The notes beneath the pieces were generated by a model. That model did no database searches, was not told the origin of the DNA, and saw only the letters and a list, made by a program, of their open reading frames with translations. From Denitratimonas yunnanensis (SeqCode) (GTDB lineage Bacteria; Pseudomonadota; Gammaproteobacteria; Xanthomonadales; Xanthomonadaceae), in assembly GCA_026410415.1 (NCBI GenBank), contig JAPMLR010000001.1, forward strand, positions 434,001 to 498,000: a stretch of 64,000 bases of DNA, written 5' to 3'. The position numbers and the translations under genes were made by a program. Below, one piece after another: positions 44,703 to 54,515 of this stretch (position 1 is its first letter; each line of letters opens with the position of its first letter).

Positions 44703-45053
44703 TCAGCCCGGCGGCCACGTCATCTGGCGACCGGCGAGCAGATGCAGGTGGATGTGGAATACGGTCTGGCCGCCGTTTTCGTTGCAATTCATCACGACGC
44801 GATAGCCGTCCTCGGCCAGCCCCTGTGCCCTGGCGAAGCCGGCCGCAGCAAGCATGAGCCGGCCCAGCAAATCCGCATGTTCCGCCCCGGCCTCATTGAG
44901 GGTGGCGATGCGGATTTTCGGAATGAACAACACATGCGTCGGCGCTTTCGGATCGATGTCGCGGAAGCCGAGCACCTGCTCGTCCTCGTACACGATGTCG
45001 GCCGGAATCTCGCGCCGGATGATCTTGCCGAAGATGGTATCGTCGTTGCTCAT
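44703..45053 (-). CDS. hinT: Histidine triad nucleotide-binding protein HinT (116 aa)
   Basis: Purine nucleoside phosphoramidase. Recognised by TIFGKIIRREIPADIVYEDE, HVLFIPKIRIATLN, and the triad VFHIHLHLLAGRQM. I choose the ATG at 45053, with GAGAG upstream, over an ATG overlapping the recR stop at 45077. It follows recR on the same strand. Confidence 0.95.
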   Translation of the reverse strand: MSNDDTIFGKIIRREIPADIVYEDEQVLGFRDIDPKAPTHVLFIPKIRIATLNEAGAEHADLLGRLMLAAAGFARAQGLAEDGYRVVMNCNENGGQTVFHIHLHLLAGRQMTWPPG

Positions 45054-45076
45054 GTGATTCTCTCGATAGTGGGTCA

Positions 45077-45676
45077 TCAATCGGCGTTCTGGCGCGCACC
45101 GAAGGCATGCGCGAGCGTGCCGCGATCGATGTATTCCAGCTCCCCGCCCAACGGCACGCCGTGTGCCAGGCGACTGGCTCGCACGCCGTGCTGGCGTGCG
45201 AGCTGGGCCAGATAGTGCGCGGTGGCCTCGCCTTCGACGGTCGGATTGGTGGCGATGATCAATTCACCGACATCACCTTCCGCCAGGCGCGCCGCCAGCA
45301 AATCCAGTCCGAGTTCGCGTGGTCCCAAGCCGTCAAGTGGCGAAAGCCGGCCCAACAGCACGAAATACAAGCCACGAAAACCAGTCGCCTGCTCGATCGC
45401 GAACTGATCGGCAGGCATTTCGACCACGCACAGCAGCGAGGCATCGCGCGACGCGTTGCTGCACACCGCGCAGACCTCGGTATCACTGAAATTTCGGCAA
45501 CGCGCGCAATTGCCGATGCCGTCCATCGCCTCGACCATCCGCCGGGCCAGGCGCCGTCCGCTGTCGCGGTTGCGCTCCAGCAGGTGATGCGCCATGCGCT
45601 GCGCGGTCTTGCCGCCGACACCGGGCAGACAGCGCAACGCCTCGATCAGCTCTTCGAGCAGGCGGGAGGAGCTCAT
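45077..45676 (-). CDS. recR: Recombination protein RecR (199 aa)
   Basis: Part of the RecFOR pathway for gap repair. N-terminal helix-hairpin-helix ([20 protein letters not shown]), zinc finger [16 protein letters not shown], and Toprim domain with the acidic E and [13 protein letters not shown]. Lies in the order dnaX-ybaB-recR-hinT on the minus strand, the standard gammaproteobacterial arrangement. Confidence 0.97.
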   Translation of the reverse strand: MSSSRLLEELIEALRCLPGVGGKTAQRMAHHLLERNRDSGRRLARRMVEAMDGIGNCARCRNFSDTEVCAVCSNASRDASLLCVVEMPADQFAIEQATGFRGLYFVLLGRLSPLDGLGPRELGLDLLAARLAEGDVGELIIATNPTVEGEATAHYLAQLARQHGVRASRLAHGVPLGGELEYIDRGTLAHAFGARQNAD

Positions 45677-45698
45677 GCCTGGATCGCGTCCCGACGGC

Positions 45699-46028
45699 TC
45701 AAAACAGACCCGGAATCTTCATGCCCGGCGGCAGCGGCAAACCCGCGGTGGCGCTGGACATGCGCTTGCCGCTTTCTTCATTGACCTTGTTCACCGCATC
45801 GTTGATCGCGGCGGCGATCAAGTCTTCGAGCATTTCCACATCATCGCCCACGGCGGTCTGGTCGATGCGCACGCGGCGCGCTTCCATCTTGCCGCTCAGC
45901 GTGACCTGCACCATCCCGCCACCGGACTGGCCAGTGACTTCGAGTTGGGCCAGTTCTTCCTGGGCTTTCTGGAGGTTCTCCTGCATGCGTTGGGCTTGCT
46001 GCATGAGATTTCCGAGCTGTCCGCGCAT
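45699..46028 (-). CDS. ybaB: YbaB/EbfC nucleoid-associated protein (109 aa)
   Basis: Small DNA-binding protein encoded between dnaX and recR. Start ATG 46028 with AAGGAG upstream; it gives [20 protein letters not shown]. Family features: [20 protein letters not shown] and a C-terminal [11 protein letters not shown]. Overlaps nothing; the dnaX stop lies 45 bases upstream. Confidence 0.96.
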   Translation of the reverse strand: MRGQLGNLMQQAQRMQENLQKAQEELAQLEVTGQSGGGMVQVTLSGKMEARRVRIDQTAVGDDVEMLEDLIAAAINDAVNKVNEESGKRMSSATAGLPLPPGMKIPGLF

Positions 46029-46072
46029 GGCGGTCTCCTTGTCAAAAAATGAACGTGATTGCCGACGCGCGA

Positions 46073-47809
46073 TCAATGCGATTCGCGCGGCCGGACCGAT
46101 TCGATGCGGATCTGCGCGCCTTCGGCAACGAAACCGCGCACCACCGGATCTTCCGCAAACGCCTGACGTGCACCGTCCTCGCGCGCCTGCGCCTCGCGCC
46201 GGGCCCGGTCCCCGAGCGTCTCCGCGGCAGTTGCGGCAGGTGCAGCCATGAACTCCAGCCGAGGCTCGATGCCGAGCACTTTCCCCAACGCGTCACAGAG
46301 CTGGCGAACCAGCGAATCGCTGCGCAGGTAGTCCAGTGCCGGCGGCAGATACACCTGGATTCGGGCATCGGTGACGCCGATGAAACGCAGATTCGCGCCC
46401 AGTTCCCGAACCGGGCCGACAGCGGCACAGCGCTGCAGCGCATTCAGCCAGGTCTCGTTATCGGAAATCGCTACTGCCGCCGCCACGGGAACAACAGGCG
46501 CCGGCTCCCGAACGTGATGCGACGACGGGGGATCGCGCAACTCGGGCACGGGACCGGCGGGCGCCAGCGGCTGCGTGGCGACGGGCACAGCGGCAGGCGC
46601 AGCCATCATCGGTGTCTCCGAGCGTGCAGGAACCGGATGCGAGAGCGGCGCTACAGGCTTGGCGGGAGCCGGTGTCACGACTGAAGAGGCGGCAACGCCT
46701 GCATCGGGAGCGCGAGGTGCGACACCCGACCCGACAGGCTGAAAGGCCAGCATCCGCAACAGGGTCATTTCGAAACCCACCTGTGCGCTGGGTGCGTAGT
46801 CGATGTCGCGGCGCCCCAGCACGGCCATCTGATACCAGAGCTGCACGGTTTCCGGTGCCAGCGATGTCGCCAGCGACTCGGCATCGATGCCCTCTGCCTG
46901 CGCCGGCGCGCCGGGCACAAGCTGCCGAAGCTGCACGCGATGCAACGCATACGCCAAGGCGTCCAGAACCGCGGAGAAATCCGGCGAAAAACCGGCGATA
47001 TGGGTGGCTACCTGCATCAGCCGCGCACCATCGCCTGCGGCCAGCGCGTCGAGCAGGCCGGCAATCTGCGCGCGATCGACACTGCCCAACATGCTTCGCA
47101 CGTCGGTGTCGTTGAGCGCTCCGCCACCGAAGGCCAGTGCCTGATCGAGCAGCGACAATCCGTCACGCAGGCTGCCGTCGGCGGCATGAGCCAGTTGGGC
47201 GATGGCCGCGTCTTCGGCGGGGATCGCCTCCGCATCCAGGATCCGCCGCATCTGTCCGGCGATCTGTTCCTCGGTCAAACGCCGGAGATTGAACTGGAGG
47301 CAACGGCTCAACACCGTCACCGGAAGCTTCTGCGGATCCGTGGTCGCCAGCAGGAACTTCACGTGCTCCGGCGGCTCTTCGAGCGTCTTGAGCAGCGCAT
47401 TGAAGGCACTCTTGGAAAGCATGTGCACTTCGTCGATCAGATAGACCTTGTAACGCCCCCGCGTGGGCAAATACTGCGCGTTCTCGATGACCTCGCGCAC
47501 ATCGTCCACGCCGGTGTTCGAGGCCGCGTCGATTTCCAGCAGATCGACGAATCGCCCCTGATCCACCGACTGGCATATCTCGCACTTCCCGCAGGGCTCG
47601 GCACCCACGCCTTCGACGCAATTCAGGCTCTTGGCGAAAATGCGCGCGATCGTGGTCTTGCCGACGCCGCGCGTGCCGGTGAACAGGAAAGCGTGGTGCA
47701 CGCGCCCGCTCTCCAGCGCGTTGGACAGTGCGCGCACCACGTGCTCCTGACCCACCAGTTCGGAAAACCGGCGGGGCCGCCATTTGCGGGCAAGAACGAG
47801 ATAGGACAT
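46073..47809 (-). CDS. dnaX: DNA polymerase III gamma/tau subunit (578 aa)
   Basis: Clamp-loader ATPase. N-terminus YLVLARKWRPRRFSELVGQE, Walker A GTRGVGKTTIARIF, zinc-binding cysteines CVEGVGAEPCGKCEICQ, DEVHMLSKSAFNALLKTLEE and the ATTDPQKLPVTVLSRC sensor. The Ala/Pro-rich middle part (about 380-440) and the C-terminal tau-like domain (residues about 440-578) follow. I did not find a clear A-rich slippery site for the shorter gamma form. Leads the dnaX-ybaB-recR-hinT cluster. Confidence 0.96.
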   Translation of the reverse strand: MSYLVLARKWRPRRFSELVGQEHVVRALSNALESGRVHHAFLFTGTRGVGKTTIARIFAKSLNCVEGVGAEPCGKCEICQSVDQGRFVDLLEIDAASNTGVDDVREVIENAQYLPTRGRYKVYLIDEVHMLSKSAFNALLKTLEEPPEHVKFLLATTDPQKLPVTVLSRCLQFNLRRLTEEQIAGQMRRILDAEAIPAEDAAIAQLAHAADGSLRDGLSLLDQALAFGGGALNDTDVRSMLGSVDRAQIAGLLDALAAGDGARLMQVATHIAGFSPDFSAVLDALAYALHRVQLRQLVPGAPAQAEGIDAESLATSLAPETVQLWYQMAVLGRRDIDYAPSAQVGFEMTLLRMLAFQPVGSGVAPRAPDAGVAASSVVTPAPAKPVAPLSHPVPARSETPMMAAPAAVPVATQPLAPAGPVPELRDPPSSHHVREPAPVVPVAAAVAISDNETWLNALQRCAAVGPVRELGANLRFIGVTDARIQVYLPPALDYLRSDSLVRQLCDALGKVLGIEPRLEFMAAPAATAAETLGDRARREAQAREDGARQAFAEDPVVRGFVAEGAQIRIESVRPRESH

Positions 47810-47889
47810 GGCACCGGCATCGAAGAACGAACAGCCATTGTGCCAACCCCTCTCATCGGGGCCAAGCGCCGTGTATCCGCGTCGTTTTT

Positions 47890-48147
47890 TCAGGCGATGA
47901 AAAAACCTTCGTCAGGCAACGGGTTATCTGTATCTGGCGCAGCGGCGCGCCAGTCGGCGATCAGCGCACGCGCCGCGTCTGCATCGTCATCGTCCACCAT
48001 CACCGCCAGCAGCCCCATCGCCGGCAGTTCACCCATCGCGCCGGTGAGGTATTCGCCGCGTATGTGCGCGACGATGCCGGCCTGTGCCAGCAAGCCCTTG
48101 ATCAAATGGGCCTCGATCAGGTTTTCCGGTTCGTAAGCGACGTGCAC
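47890..48147 (-). CDS. DUF2007 family protein (85 aa)
   Basis: Small signal-transduction-like (PII-related fold) domain of unknown role. I use the GTG at 48147, with GAGGAA 8 bases upstream; it gives HVAYEPENLIEAHLIKGLLA, the family N-terminus, then GEYLTGAMGELPAMGLLAVM. An upstream ATG at 48174 would add nine residues. It lies between dnaX and the RND pump, same strand, and has no clear functional partner. Confidence 0.8.
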   Translation of the reverse strand: MHVAYEPENLIEAHLIKGLLAQAGIVAHIRGEYLTGAMGELPAMGLLAVMVDDDDADAARALIADWRAAAPDTDNPLPDEGFFIA

Positions 48148-48419
48148 GCTGCATTTCCTCGGTATGGAATCCATGCCCTGCCGGACTTCGGGCCTGACGC
48201 GCCGCGGGCCAATCCAGCGGCGTCCGGCAAGACTAGCGCGGACCAGAGCTCGCCTGCGATACGCCGGGACGAACGCACTCTCCAGGATCGGCTTGCTCGC
48301 CCCCCCCGCAGGCCACCATGCCTCGCCACCCGTTCCCTGCGCCGTATTCATCAAGCGGCCCAACGGGCAGCGATCAAGCCGACTCATTCGCTGCCCATGA
48401 CGCATGAACTTCCCGGCCT
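48148..48419. other. Intergenic region before the RND pump end
   Basis: About 270 bases between the DUF2007 start and the pump stop. No conserved gene, SRP RNA or terminator is convincing here. Confidence 0.4.
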
Positions 48420-51400
48420 TCAAGGATGCGCGGTTTGACGCCTGCGGGTTGTCAGCCGCGCGTGCAGATCATCCATCACGGTGTAGGCCGCCGGCACCAC
48501 GATCAGGCTCAGCACGGTCGAGGTCATCAAGCCGCCGATCACCGCGATGGCCATCGGCGCGCGGAAACTGGAATCGGCCGAGAGGCCCAGCGCCACCGGG
48601 GCCATGCCGGCGCTCATCGCCAGCGTGGTCATGATGACCGGGCGGGCGCGTTTGCGGCAGGCATCGACCAGCGCATCGTGCTGGCTGAGACCGTGCTCCT
48701 GTTCGGCGATGACGGCGTAGTCAACCAGCAGGATCGAATTTTTCGTGGCGATGCCGATCAGCATCAATAGCCCGATCAGTGCGGGCAGCGATAGTGCGTT
48801 CTGGGTGATGAGCAATGCGCCGAACGCACCTCCGGCGCACAGCGGCACCGCCGTGAGGATCGTCACCGGCTGGAAGGCGTTGTTGAACAGGAGCAGCAGC
48901 ACCGCATAGATGCAGGCGATGCCGGCCATCATCGCGAGCAGGAAGCCGACAAACAGCTCGACGAACACTTCGGCGTCGCCGGAATTGAGGAAACTCACGC
49001 CCGCCGGCAATTGCTGCACGCTGGGCAAACGTTCCACCTCGGCCATCACCTCGCCCAGTGGCCGGCCGTTGAGCTCGGCCGTCAGCGTGATGTTGCGCTG
49101 ACGCTGATAGCGGGAGATCTGCGCCGGACCCGAATCCAGCCGAATGTCGGCCACCGAGGACAACGGCACCGGACCGTCGCGGCCGGCCACGCGCAACTGA
49201 CCGATGAGCGCCGGCTCGGTCAATGCCTCGCGAGGCACACCGACGCGGATCGGAATCTGTCGCTCAGGCAAGTTCAACTTGGCCAGGCGCTGGGTGTAAT
49301 CGCCTGCCGTCGCGATGCGTGCCGCTTCGGCGATGGCGTCGGTGGTCACGCCACGCTCGGCGGCACGCACCGGATCCGGCGCGATCACCACTTCCGGGCG
49401 CAACAGCGACGCCGAGGAGGTGATGCTGCCCAGTCCGTGCAGCGTGCGCAGCTCCCGCTCCACGGCTTGCGCTGCCTCGGCGAGTCGCACGGGGTCGTCG
49501 CCGGCAAGCACCAGCTGCATCAGTTCGCCCGGCTCCGTACTCATGAAGCTCACCCGCACGCCGGCCAGATCGGCCAACCGCGACCGGGTTTCGCGTTCGA
49601 GAATCTTCTGGTGGCGTGATCGTTCCGCCGGGTCGCCCCAATCCAGGATCAACGTGGCCTTGCGTGTTTCACCGACACCGGTTTTGCCCGGATCACCGAG
49701 ATCCAGCGCGCTGCCCACGGTGGTGTACACCTGCCGCAGTTCGGGGATGTCGACCAGCATGCCGCGCGCGCGCTCGCTGACTGCCAAGGTCTCCTCGATC
49801 GTCGCACCGGGAGGCAGCTCCAGACTCAGATTGCTGCGCCCCATATCGGCCACGGGAATGAAGGTCGCGGGGATCAGCGGCACCAGCGCCAGCGAGGCGA
49901 TGAAAATGGCGAACGCGATCCACAGCGTGCGGGCGCGGTGCCGCAACGCCGCATCCACCCAGCCCAGATACCAGCGCATGACCTTGCCATCCTCGGCGTG
50001 CTCGGGCTGCGCTTTCAGTTGGTACGCGGCGATCATCGGCGTCAGCAATCGCGCCACCAGCAGCGAGAACAACACAGCTGTCGCAGCAGTCCAGCCGAAC
50101 TCGCGGAAGAACTTGCCCGCGATGCCCGGCATGAACGCCACCGGCACGAACACCGCCGCCAGTGTCATCGATGTCGCGATCACCGCGAGGCCGATTTCCT
50201 GCGCGGCATCCAGCGCCGCCTGCTTGGGGGTCTTGCCCATGCCCAGATGGCGGACGATGTTCTCCACCTCGACGATGGCATCGTCGACGAGGATGCCGAC
50301 GACCACGGCCAACGCCAGCAGCGTGATCATGTTGAGACTGAAGCCGAACCAGTGCATCACCGCAAACGTGGGAATGATCGAGAGCGGCAGCGCCAGCGCC
50401 GAAATCCACGTCGCGCGCCAGTCGCGCAGGAACAGGAACACCACCAGCACCGCCAGCGCGCCGCCTTCCCACAGCATCATCATGGACGAGGAATACGATC
50501 GCTCGGCCTCCTCCACGGTGGAGAACACCACATCGAATTCCATGCCGGGATGCTGCCCGGCCATGTCTGCTAGCACGCGCCGAACGCCGTTGGCGACTTC
50601 CACCTCGCTCGATCCACGCGCACGCAGCATCGAAAACCCCACGACCGGCTCGCCATCGAGCAGCGCGGCCTCGGTCGGGTCTGCGGCCGCATCGCTGACG
50701 CGTGCGAGGGCCGACAGTCGGACGGATCGTCCACCGGGCAATGAAATCGGAAAATTCCGAAGATCCTGCGCATCGACCACCGTGCCGACCGTACGAATGA
50801 CCTGACGCTCACCACCCCACTCCGCCTGGCCGGCCGGACGCTCCACCTGGATGCGCGCCAATTGCTGCGAGACCTCGCCTGCGGTGATGCCATAGCCGGT
50901 CAACAATGCCGGGTCGAGATCGACGCGCACTTCGCGCTGGATGCCGCCCACCCGCGTCACCTGGGCGATGCCGCGCACCCCGAAAAGTGCGCGGGTCACG
51001 GTGTCGTCCACGAACCACGACAGCTCGTCCGGCCGCCATCCCGGCGCATGCACCGCATAGGCCAACAAGGTGCCGCCGGTCACGGCCACCTTCGCCACGA
51101 TGGGCTCCTCGATCTCGGCCGGCAAATCGATGCGGATGCGCGTGATGGCATCGCGTACCTCGTCCAGTGCCGGTTCCAGCTCGGTTTCAAGATGGAACTC
51201 GACAAACGTGGTGGACATGCCCTCGGTGACCGAAGAAATCGTGCGTTTCACGCCTTCCAGCGTTGCCACCGCGTTCTCGACCCGTCGCGTCACCTCGGCT
51301 TCGAGCTGTGCCGGAGCGGCACCCGGCAAGGTCACGGTCACCGTGACCATCGGGAATGCGATGTCGGGAAACCGCGAGATCGCCAATTGCTTGAAGGCGT

Positions 51401-51479
51401 ACAGGCCCGCGATGCACAGCGCCACGAACAGCAGCAGGGCCGGCAACGGCCGGTGAATCGCCCATGCCGAGAAATTCAT
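48420..51479 (-). CDS. Efflux RND transporter permease (1019 aa)
   Basis: Inner-membrane proton-driven exporter of the AcrB/MexF superfamily. N-terminus NFSAWAIHRPLPALLLFVAL with the first membrane helix, two large periplasmic loops, and the intramembrane relay GILVDDAIVEVENIVRHLGM. C-terminal GIATKNSILLVDYAVIAEQE and RARPVIMTTLAMSAGM are typical. The ATG overlaps the adaptor gene stop by four bases. No TolC-type outer-membrane gene is nearby, so the pump may use a shared channel. Substrate unknown. Confidence 0.95.
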   Translation of the reverse strand: MNFSAWAIHRPLPALLLFVALCIAGLYAFKQLAISRFPDIAFPMVTVTVTLPGAAPAQLEAEVTRRVENAVATLEGVKRTISSVTEGMSTTFVEFHLETELEPALDEVRDAITRIRIDLPAEIEEPIVAKVAVTGGTLLAYAVHAPGWRPDELSWFVDDTVTRALFGVRGIAQVTRVGGIQREVRVDLDPALLTGYGITAGEVSQQLARIQVERPAGQAEWGGERQVIRTVGTVVDAQDLRNFPISLPGGRSVRLSALARVSDAAADPTEAALLDGEPVVGFSMLRARGSSEVEVANGVRRVLADMAGQHPGMEFDVVFSTVEEAERSYSSSMMMLWEGGALAVLVVFLFLRDWRATWISALALPLSIIPTFAVMHWFGFSLNMITLLALAVVVGILVDDAIVEVENIVRHLGMGKTPKQAALDAAQEIGLAVIATSMTLAAVFVPVAFMPGIAGKFFREFGWTAATAVLFSLLVARLLTPMIAAYQLKAQPEHAEDGKVMRWYLGWVDAALRHRARTLWIAFAIFIASLALVPLIPATFIPVADMGRSNLSLELPPGATIEETLAVSERARGMLVDIPELRQVYTTVGSALDLGDPGKTGVGETRKATLILDWGDPAERSRHQKILERETRSRLADLAGVRVSFMSTEPGELMQLVLAGDDPVRLAEAAQAVERELRTLHGLGSITSSASLLRPEVVIAPDPVRAAERGVTTDAIAEAARIATAGDYTQRLAKLNLPERQIPIRVGVPREALTEPALIGQLRVAGRDGPVPLSSVADIRLDSGPAQISRYQRQRNITLTAELNGRPLGEVMAEVERLPSVQQLPAGVSFLNSGDAEVFVELFVGFLLAMMAGIACIYAVLLLLFNNAFQPVTILTAVPLCAGGAFGALLITQNALSLPALIGLLMLIGIATKNSILLVDYAVIAEQEHGLSQHDALVDACRKRARPVIMTTLAMSAGMAPVALGLSADSSFRAPMAIAVIGGLMTSTVLSLIVVPAAYTVMDDLHARLTTRRRQTAHP

Positions 51480-52675
51480 GGAGAAACCGCCGTGCCCGCC
51501 ACGACGCGCACCCGATCGCCCTCACCGAGGAAACCGGCTCCGCGATCGACCACCTGATCGCCCTCATCCAGCCCCGACAACACCTCGATTCGACCATCCG
51601 CGATTCCACCCACCTCCACGCGGTGGCGGCTCACGCGCCCCTGCGCATCGACGCTGAAGGCATAGGCGTAACCATCACGACGCACGATCGACGCCACCGG
51701 CACGGTCAACGTCGTTGCTTCACCCACGGCGATGCGCCCCTCGGCCACCATGCCTGCGCGAAACGCACCGGGCTCCGGGAGATCGGCATGCAGCAGCGCG
51801 GTTCGCGTGGCCGCATCCAGTCCCGGCGCCACGGCGCGGATGCGGGCCTCCACCACCGAACCATCGTGAGCACGCAAACGCACCTTCTGGCCGATGGCCA
51901 ACAGAGACAATTCCGCTTCGGATACCTGCGCGCGCCATTCGAGTCGGTTCTGGCGCATCAGCCCCAGCAACGCGACACCGGATGACACCACCGCGCCGGG
52001 CTGCGTGCTGCGATGGGAAATCACGCCATCGTCAGGCGCACGCAAGGTGGTGTAGGACAGGCGAAGTTCGGCCGCATCCAGCGCTGCACGGGCCGAACCG
52101 ACGCGCGCCTGCGCCTGCGCACGGGTGGCGCGCAACTGATCGAAATCCGCCGCACTGAGCAAGGCGCGCTCGCGCATTTGCCGGCCACGGGCGAGATTGG
52201 CGTCGGCCAGTTCCAACGCAGCCTGCGCCTCCAGCAGCGCGGCCCGCACCTGAGCTGCATCGCTGCGGGCCGCCCGATCATCGAGCTTCAGCAGGACATC
52301 ACCCGCCTTGACCGCCTGACCCACCTCCACCAGCACATCAGCGACCCGCAGCCCGCTGACCTCCACGCCCAAGGGCATGTCTTCCCATGCCGCGACCATG
52401 CCCGATGCGACGATTTCGCGCGCCAGCACCTCGCGCTCGACCGGTGCCAGCGATACGGCCAACGTCGATGCATCGGCGCCTTCTCCCGCTGCCGGGTCGT
52501 CTGTCGAACCACCACAGCCGGGAAGCAACAGCAACAGCAACAGCACCAGCAGCACCAGCACGAAGCACCTGCGCAGCAGCCAGGGCCGTGTCGCCCGGCC
52601 CCCGCCTGCACGACGACCGGATGTGGCGACAGGCACCGGACACCGGCACGCGCCAAGGTCATTCGCAATGCTCAT
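51476..52675 (-). CDS. RND efflux periplasmic adaptor, lipoprotein type (399 aa)
   Basis: Membrane-fusion partner of the downstream permease. A long Arg-rich N-terminus precedes a very Leu-rich signal segment ending LLPGCGG, a lipobox. Then come the lipoyl half (VGQAVKAGDVLLKLDDRAAR), a coiled-coil hairpin (AAQVRAALLEAQAALELADA), LSYTTLRAPDDGVISHRS, and the beta-barrel. The start is uncertain because internal GTG codons exist before the hydrophobic run. The signal segment is encoded by CAR-type triplet repeats (about 52523-52562). Coupled to the permease by ATGA. Confidence 0.9.
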   Translation of the reverse strand: MSIANDLGACRCPVPVATSGRRAGGGRATRPWLLRRCFVLVLLVLLLLLLLPGCGGSTDDPAAGEGADASTLAVSLAPVEREVLAREIVASGMVAAWEDMPLGVEVSGLRVADVLVEVGQAVKAGDVLLKLDDRAARSDAAQVRAALLEAQAALELADANLARGRQMRERALLSAADFDQLRATRAQAQARVGSARAALDAAELRLSYTTLRAPDDGVISHRSTQPGAVVSSGVALLGLMRQNRLEWRAQVSEAELSLLAIGQKVRLRAHDGSVVEARIRAVAPGLDAATRTALLHADLPEPGAFRAGMVAEGRIAVGEATTLTVPVASIVRRDGYAYAFSVDAQGRVSRHRVEVGGIADGRIEVLSGLDEGDQVVDRGAGFLGEGDRVRVVAGTAVSP

Positions 52676-52903
52676 CCAGTACGCTCGCGGCTCGAAAAAG
52701 GCCGGCGATTCTAGCGTGGAACCGCGTGATCACGGGCCGCGATCGCCAGCCTCGACATGCCGCGTCTTCCCTGCGGGGCATCTATCATGCGCACCGCCCC
52801 AACCCACCGGTGGCACGGAAATGGGACTTTCGGACACTCGACGCGCCCGCCATTCCGAACCACCATGGCCACATCCCATTCTCCATGGAGCCAAGGACAT
52901 CCG

Positions 52904-53614
52904 ATGCAAAACAAACTGTTCGCCACCGCCGCCAGCGCCCTTGAAGGCGTGGTTGCCGACGGCCAGACCCTGGCGGTCGGCGGCTTCGGCCTCTGCGGCA
53001 TTCCCGAGGCACTGATCGCGGCGCTGCGCGATTCGGGCGTGAAGAACCTGACCGCGATTTCCAACAATGCCGGTGTCGACGGCTTCGGCCTCGGCCAGCT
53101 GCTGGAAACTCGCCAGATCAGGAAGATGATTTCGTCCTACGTGGGCGAGAACAAGGAATTCGAACGCCAATTCCTGGCCGGCGAGCTGGAGCTGGAATTC
53201 AACCCGCAGGGCACCCTGGCCGAACGCCTGCGCGCCGGCGGCGCAGGCATTCCGGCCTTCTTCACCGCCACCGGCTACGGCACCGTGGTGGCCGAGGGCA
53301 AGGAAACCCGCGAGTTCAACGGCAAGCACTACGTGATGGAAACCGCGCTCACCGCCGATGTCTCGCTGGTGAAGGCATGGAAGGCGGATGCTTCGGGCAA
53401 CCTGCTGTTCCGCAAGACCGCGCGCAACTTCAACCCGGCCTGTGCCATGGCCGGCAAGGTCTGCGTGGTGGAAGTGGAGGAACTGGTCGAAGTGGGCGCG
53501 CTCGATCCGGACCAGATCCACCTGCCCGGCATCTACGTCGACCGCATCGTGGTCAACGCCACCCCGGAAAAACGCATCGAACAACGCACCGTGCGCCAAG
53601 AGGAGAACCGCTGA
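52904..53614 (+). CDS. scoA: 3-oxoacid CoA-transferase subunit A (236 aa)
   Basis: Alpha subunit of succinyl-CoA:acetoacetate CoA-transferase or a close relative. Family features: [60 protein letters not shown] and [20 protein letters not shown] precedes the ATG at 52904. Its TGA overlaps the subunit B start by one base, so the two are made together. Role: ketone-body or acetoacetate use; in Xanthomonas the same genes are also named lpsIJ. Confidence 0.93.
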   Translation: MQNKLFATAASALEGVVADGQTLAVGGFGLCGIPEALIAALRDSGVKNLTAISNNAGVDGFGLGQLLETRQIRKMISSYVGENKEFERQFLAGELELEFNPQGTLAERLRAGGAGIPAFFTATGYGTVVAEGKETREFNGKHYVMETALTADVSLVKAWKADASGNLLFRKTARNFNPACAMAGKVCVVEVEELVEVGALDPDQIHLPGIYVDRIVVNATPEKRIEQRTVRQEENR

Positions 53615-54246
53615 TGGCCTGGAACCGCGATCAAATGGCACAGCGTGCCGCCCAGGAACTGACCGACGGCGCCTACGTCAACCTCGGCATCGGCCTGCCG
53701 ACGCTGGTGGCCAACCACATCCCCGACGGCATGGACGTGTGGCTGCAATCGGAAAACGGCCTGCTCGGCATCGGCCCTTTCCCCACCGAGGATGAAGTCG
53801 ACGCCGACCTGATCAACGCCGGCAAGCAGACCGTCACCGCACGCCAAGGCGCCAGCTATTTCGGCAGTCACGACTCGTTCGCGATGATCCGCGGCGGCCA
53901 CATCGATCTGGCCATCCTGGGCGCGATGCAGGTCACCCACCAGGGCGATCTGGCCAACTGGATGGTGCCCGGCAAGATGGTCAAGGGCATGGGCGGCGCG
54001 ATGGATCTGGTCGCCGGCGTCAAGCGCGTCGTGGTGCTGATGGAACACAGCGCCAAGAACGGCGAGCACAAGATCCTGCCCGAATGCACGCTGCCGCTGA
54101 CCGGCGTGGGCGTGGTCAGCCGCATCATCACCGACCTGGGCGTATTCGACATCACGCCCGACGGCCTCAAAGTGGTGGAGCTGGCACCCGGCGAATCGCT
54201 GGACGCCGTGGCCGAACGCACCGGCGTGCCGTTGCTGGCCGCGTAA
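53614..54246 (+). CDS. scoB: 3-oxoacid CoA-transferase subunit B (210 aa)
   Basis: Beta subunit carrying the catalytic glutamate in [14 protein letters not shown]. Other features: [39 protein letters not shown] and [21 protein letters not shown] terminator follows at 54274-54305. Convergent with aspS. Confidence 0.94.
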   Translation: MAWNRDQMAQRAAQELTDGAYVNLGIGLPTLVANHIPDGMDVWLQSENGLLGIGPFPTEDEVDADLINAGKQTVTARQGASYFGSHDSFAMIRGGHIDLAILGAMQVTHQGDLANWMVPGKMVKGMGGAMDLVAGVKRVVVLMEHSAKNGEHKILPECTLPLTGVGVVSRIITDLGVFDITPDGLKVVELAPGESLDAVAERTGVPLLAA

Positions 54247-54273
54247 CCATCCAGCCGCACGACGCGTAAAACC

Positions 54274-54305
54274 AAAGGCCCCGGCGAAACATTGTCGGGG
54301 CCTTT
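54274..54305 (+). terminator. Rho-independent terminator after scoB
   Basis: Perfect 10-bp stem AAAGGCCCCG/CGGGGCCTTT around a 12-nt loop, 27 bases after the stop codon. The stem ends in T's; the run is short. Confidence 0.8.
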
Positions 54306-54515
54306 ATGTTGCTGCCGCCTTGCGACGTCGAGAATGCGCTCCTGCCGTCCTTTGTTTCCCCATCGGCGGCGACGATCCCTTCGGGGCCGTTGCTTCGCCA
54401 CGCGTCCAACAGTCTGTTGGCATCGGGACGCTCGATCCGGTTGCGGCGCTCATACGGACGCTCATGCTGCGTCGGAAGAAACTCCACCGAATACACCAGT
54501 CGCAACAAGCGGAAA

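Noticed and set aside
46073..47809. Programmed frameshift site in dnaX
   Set aside because: No A-rich slippery heptamer with a following stem was clear in the region where the gamma form would end.
47890..48420. SRP (4.5S) RNA near dnaX
   Set aside because: Looked for the GGTCAGGTCCGGAAGGAAGC-type core on both strands and did not find it.
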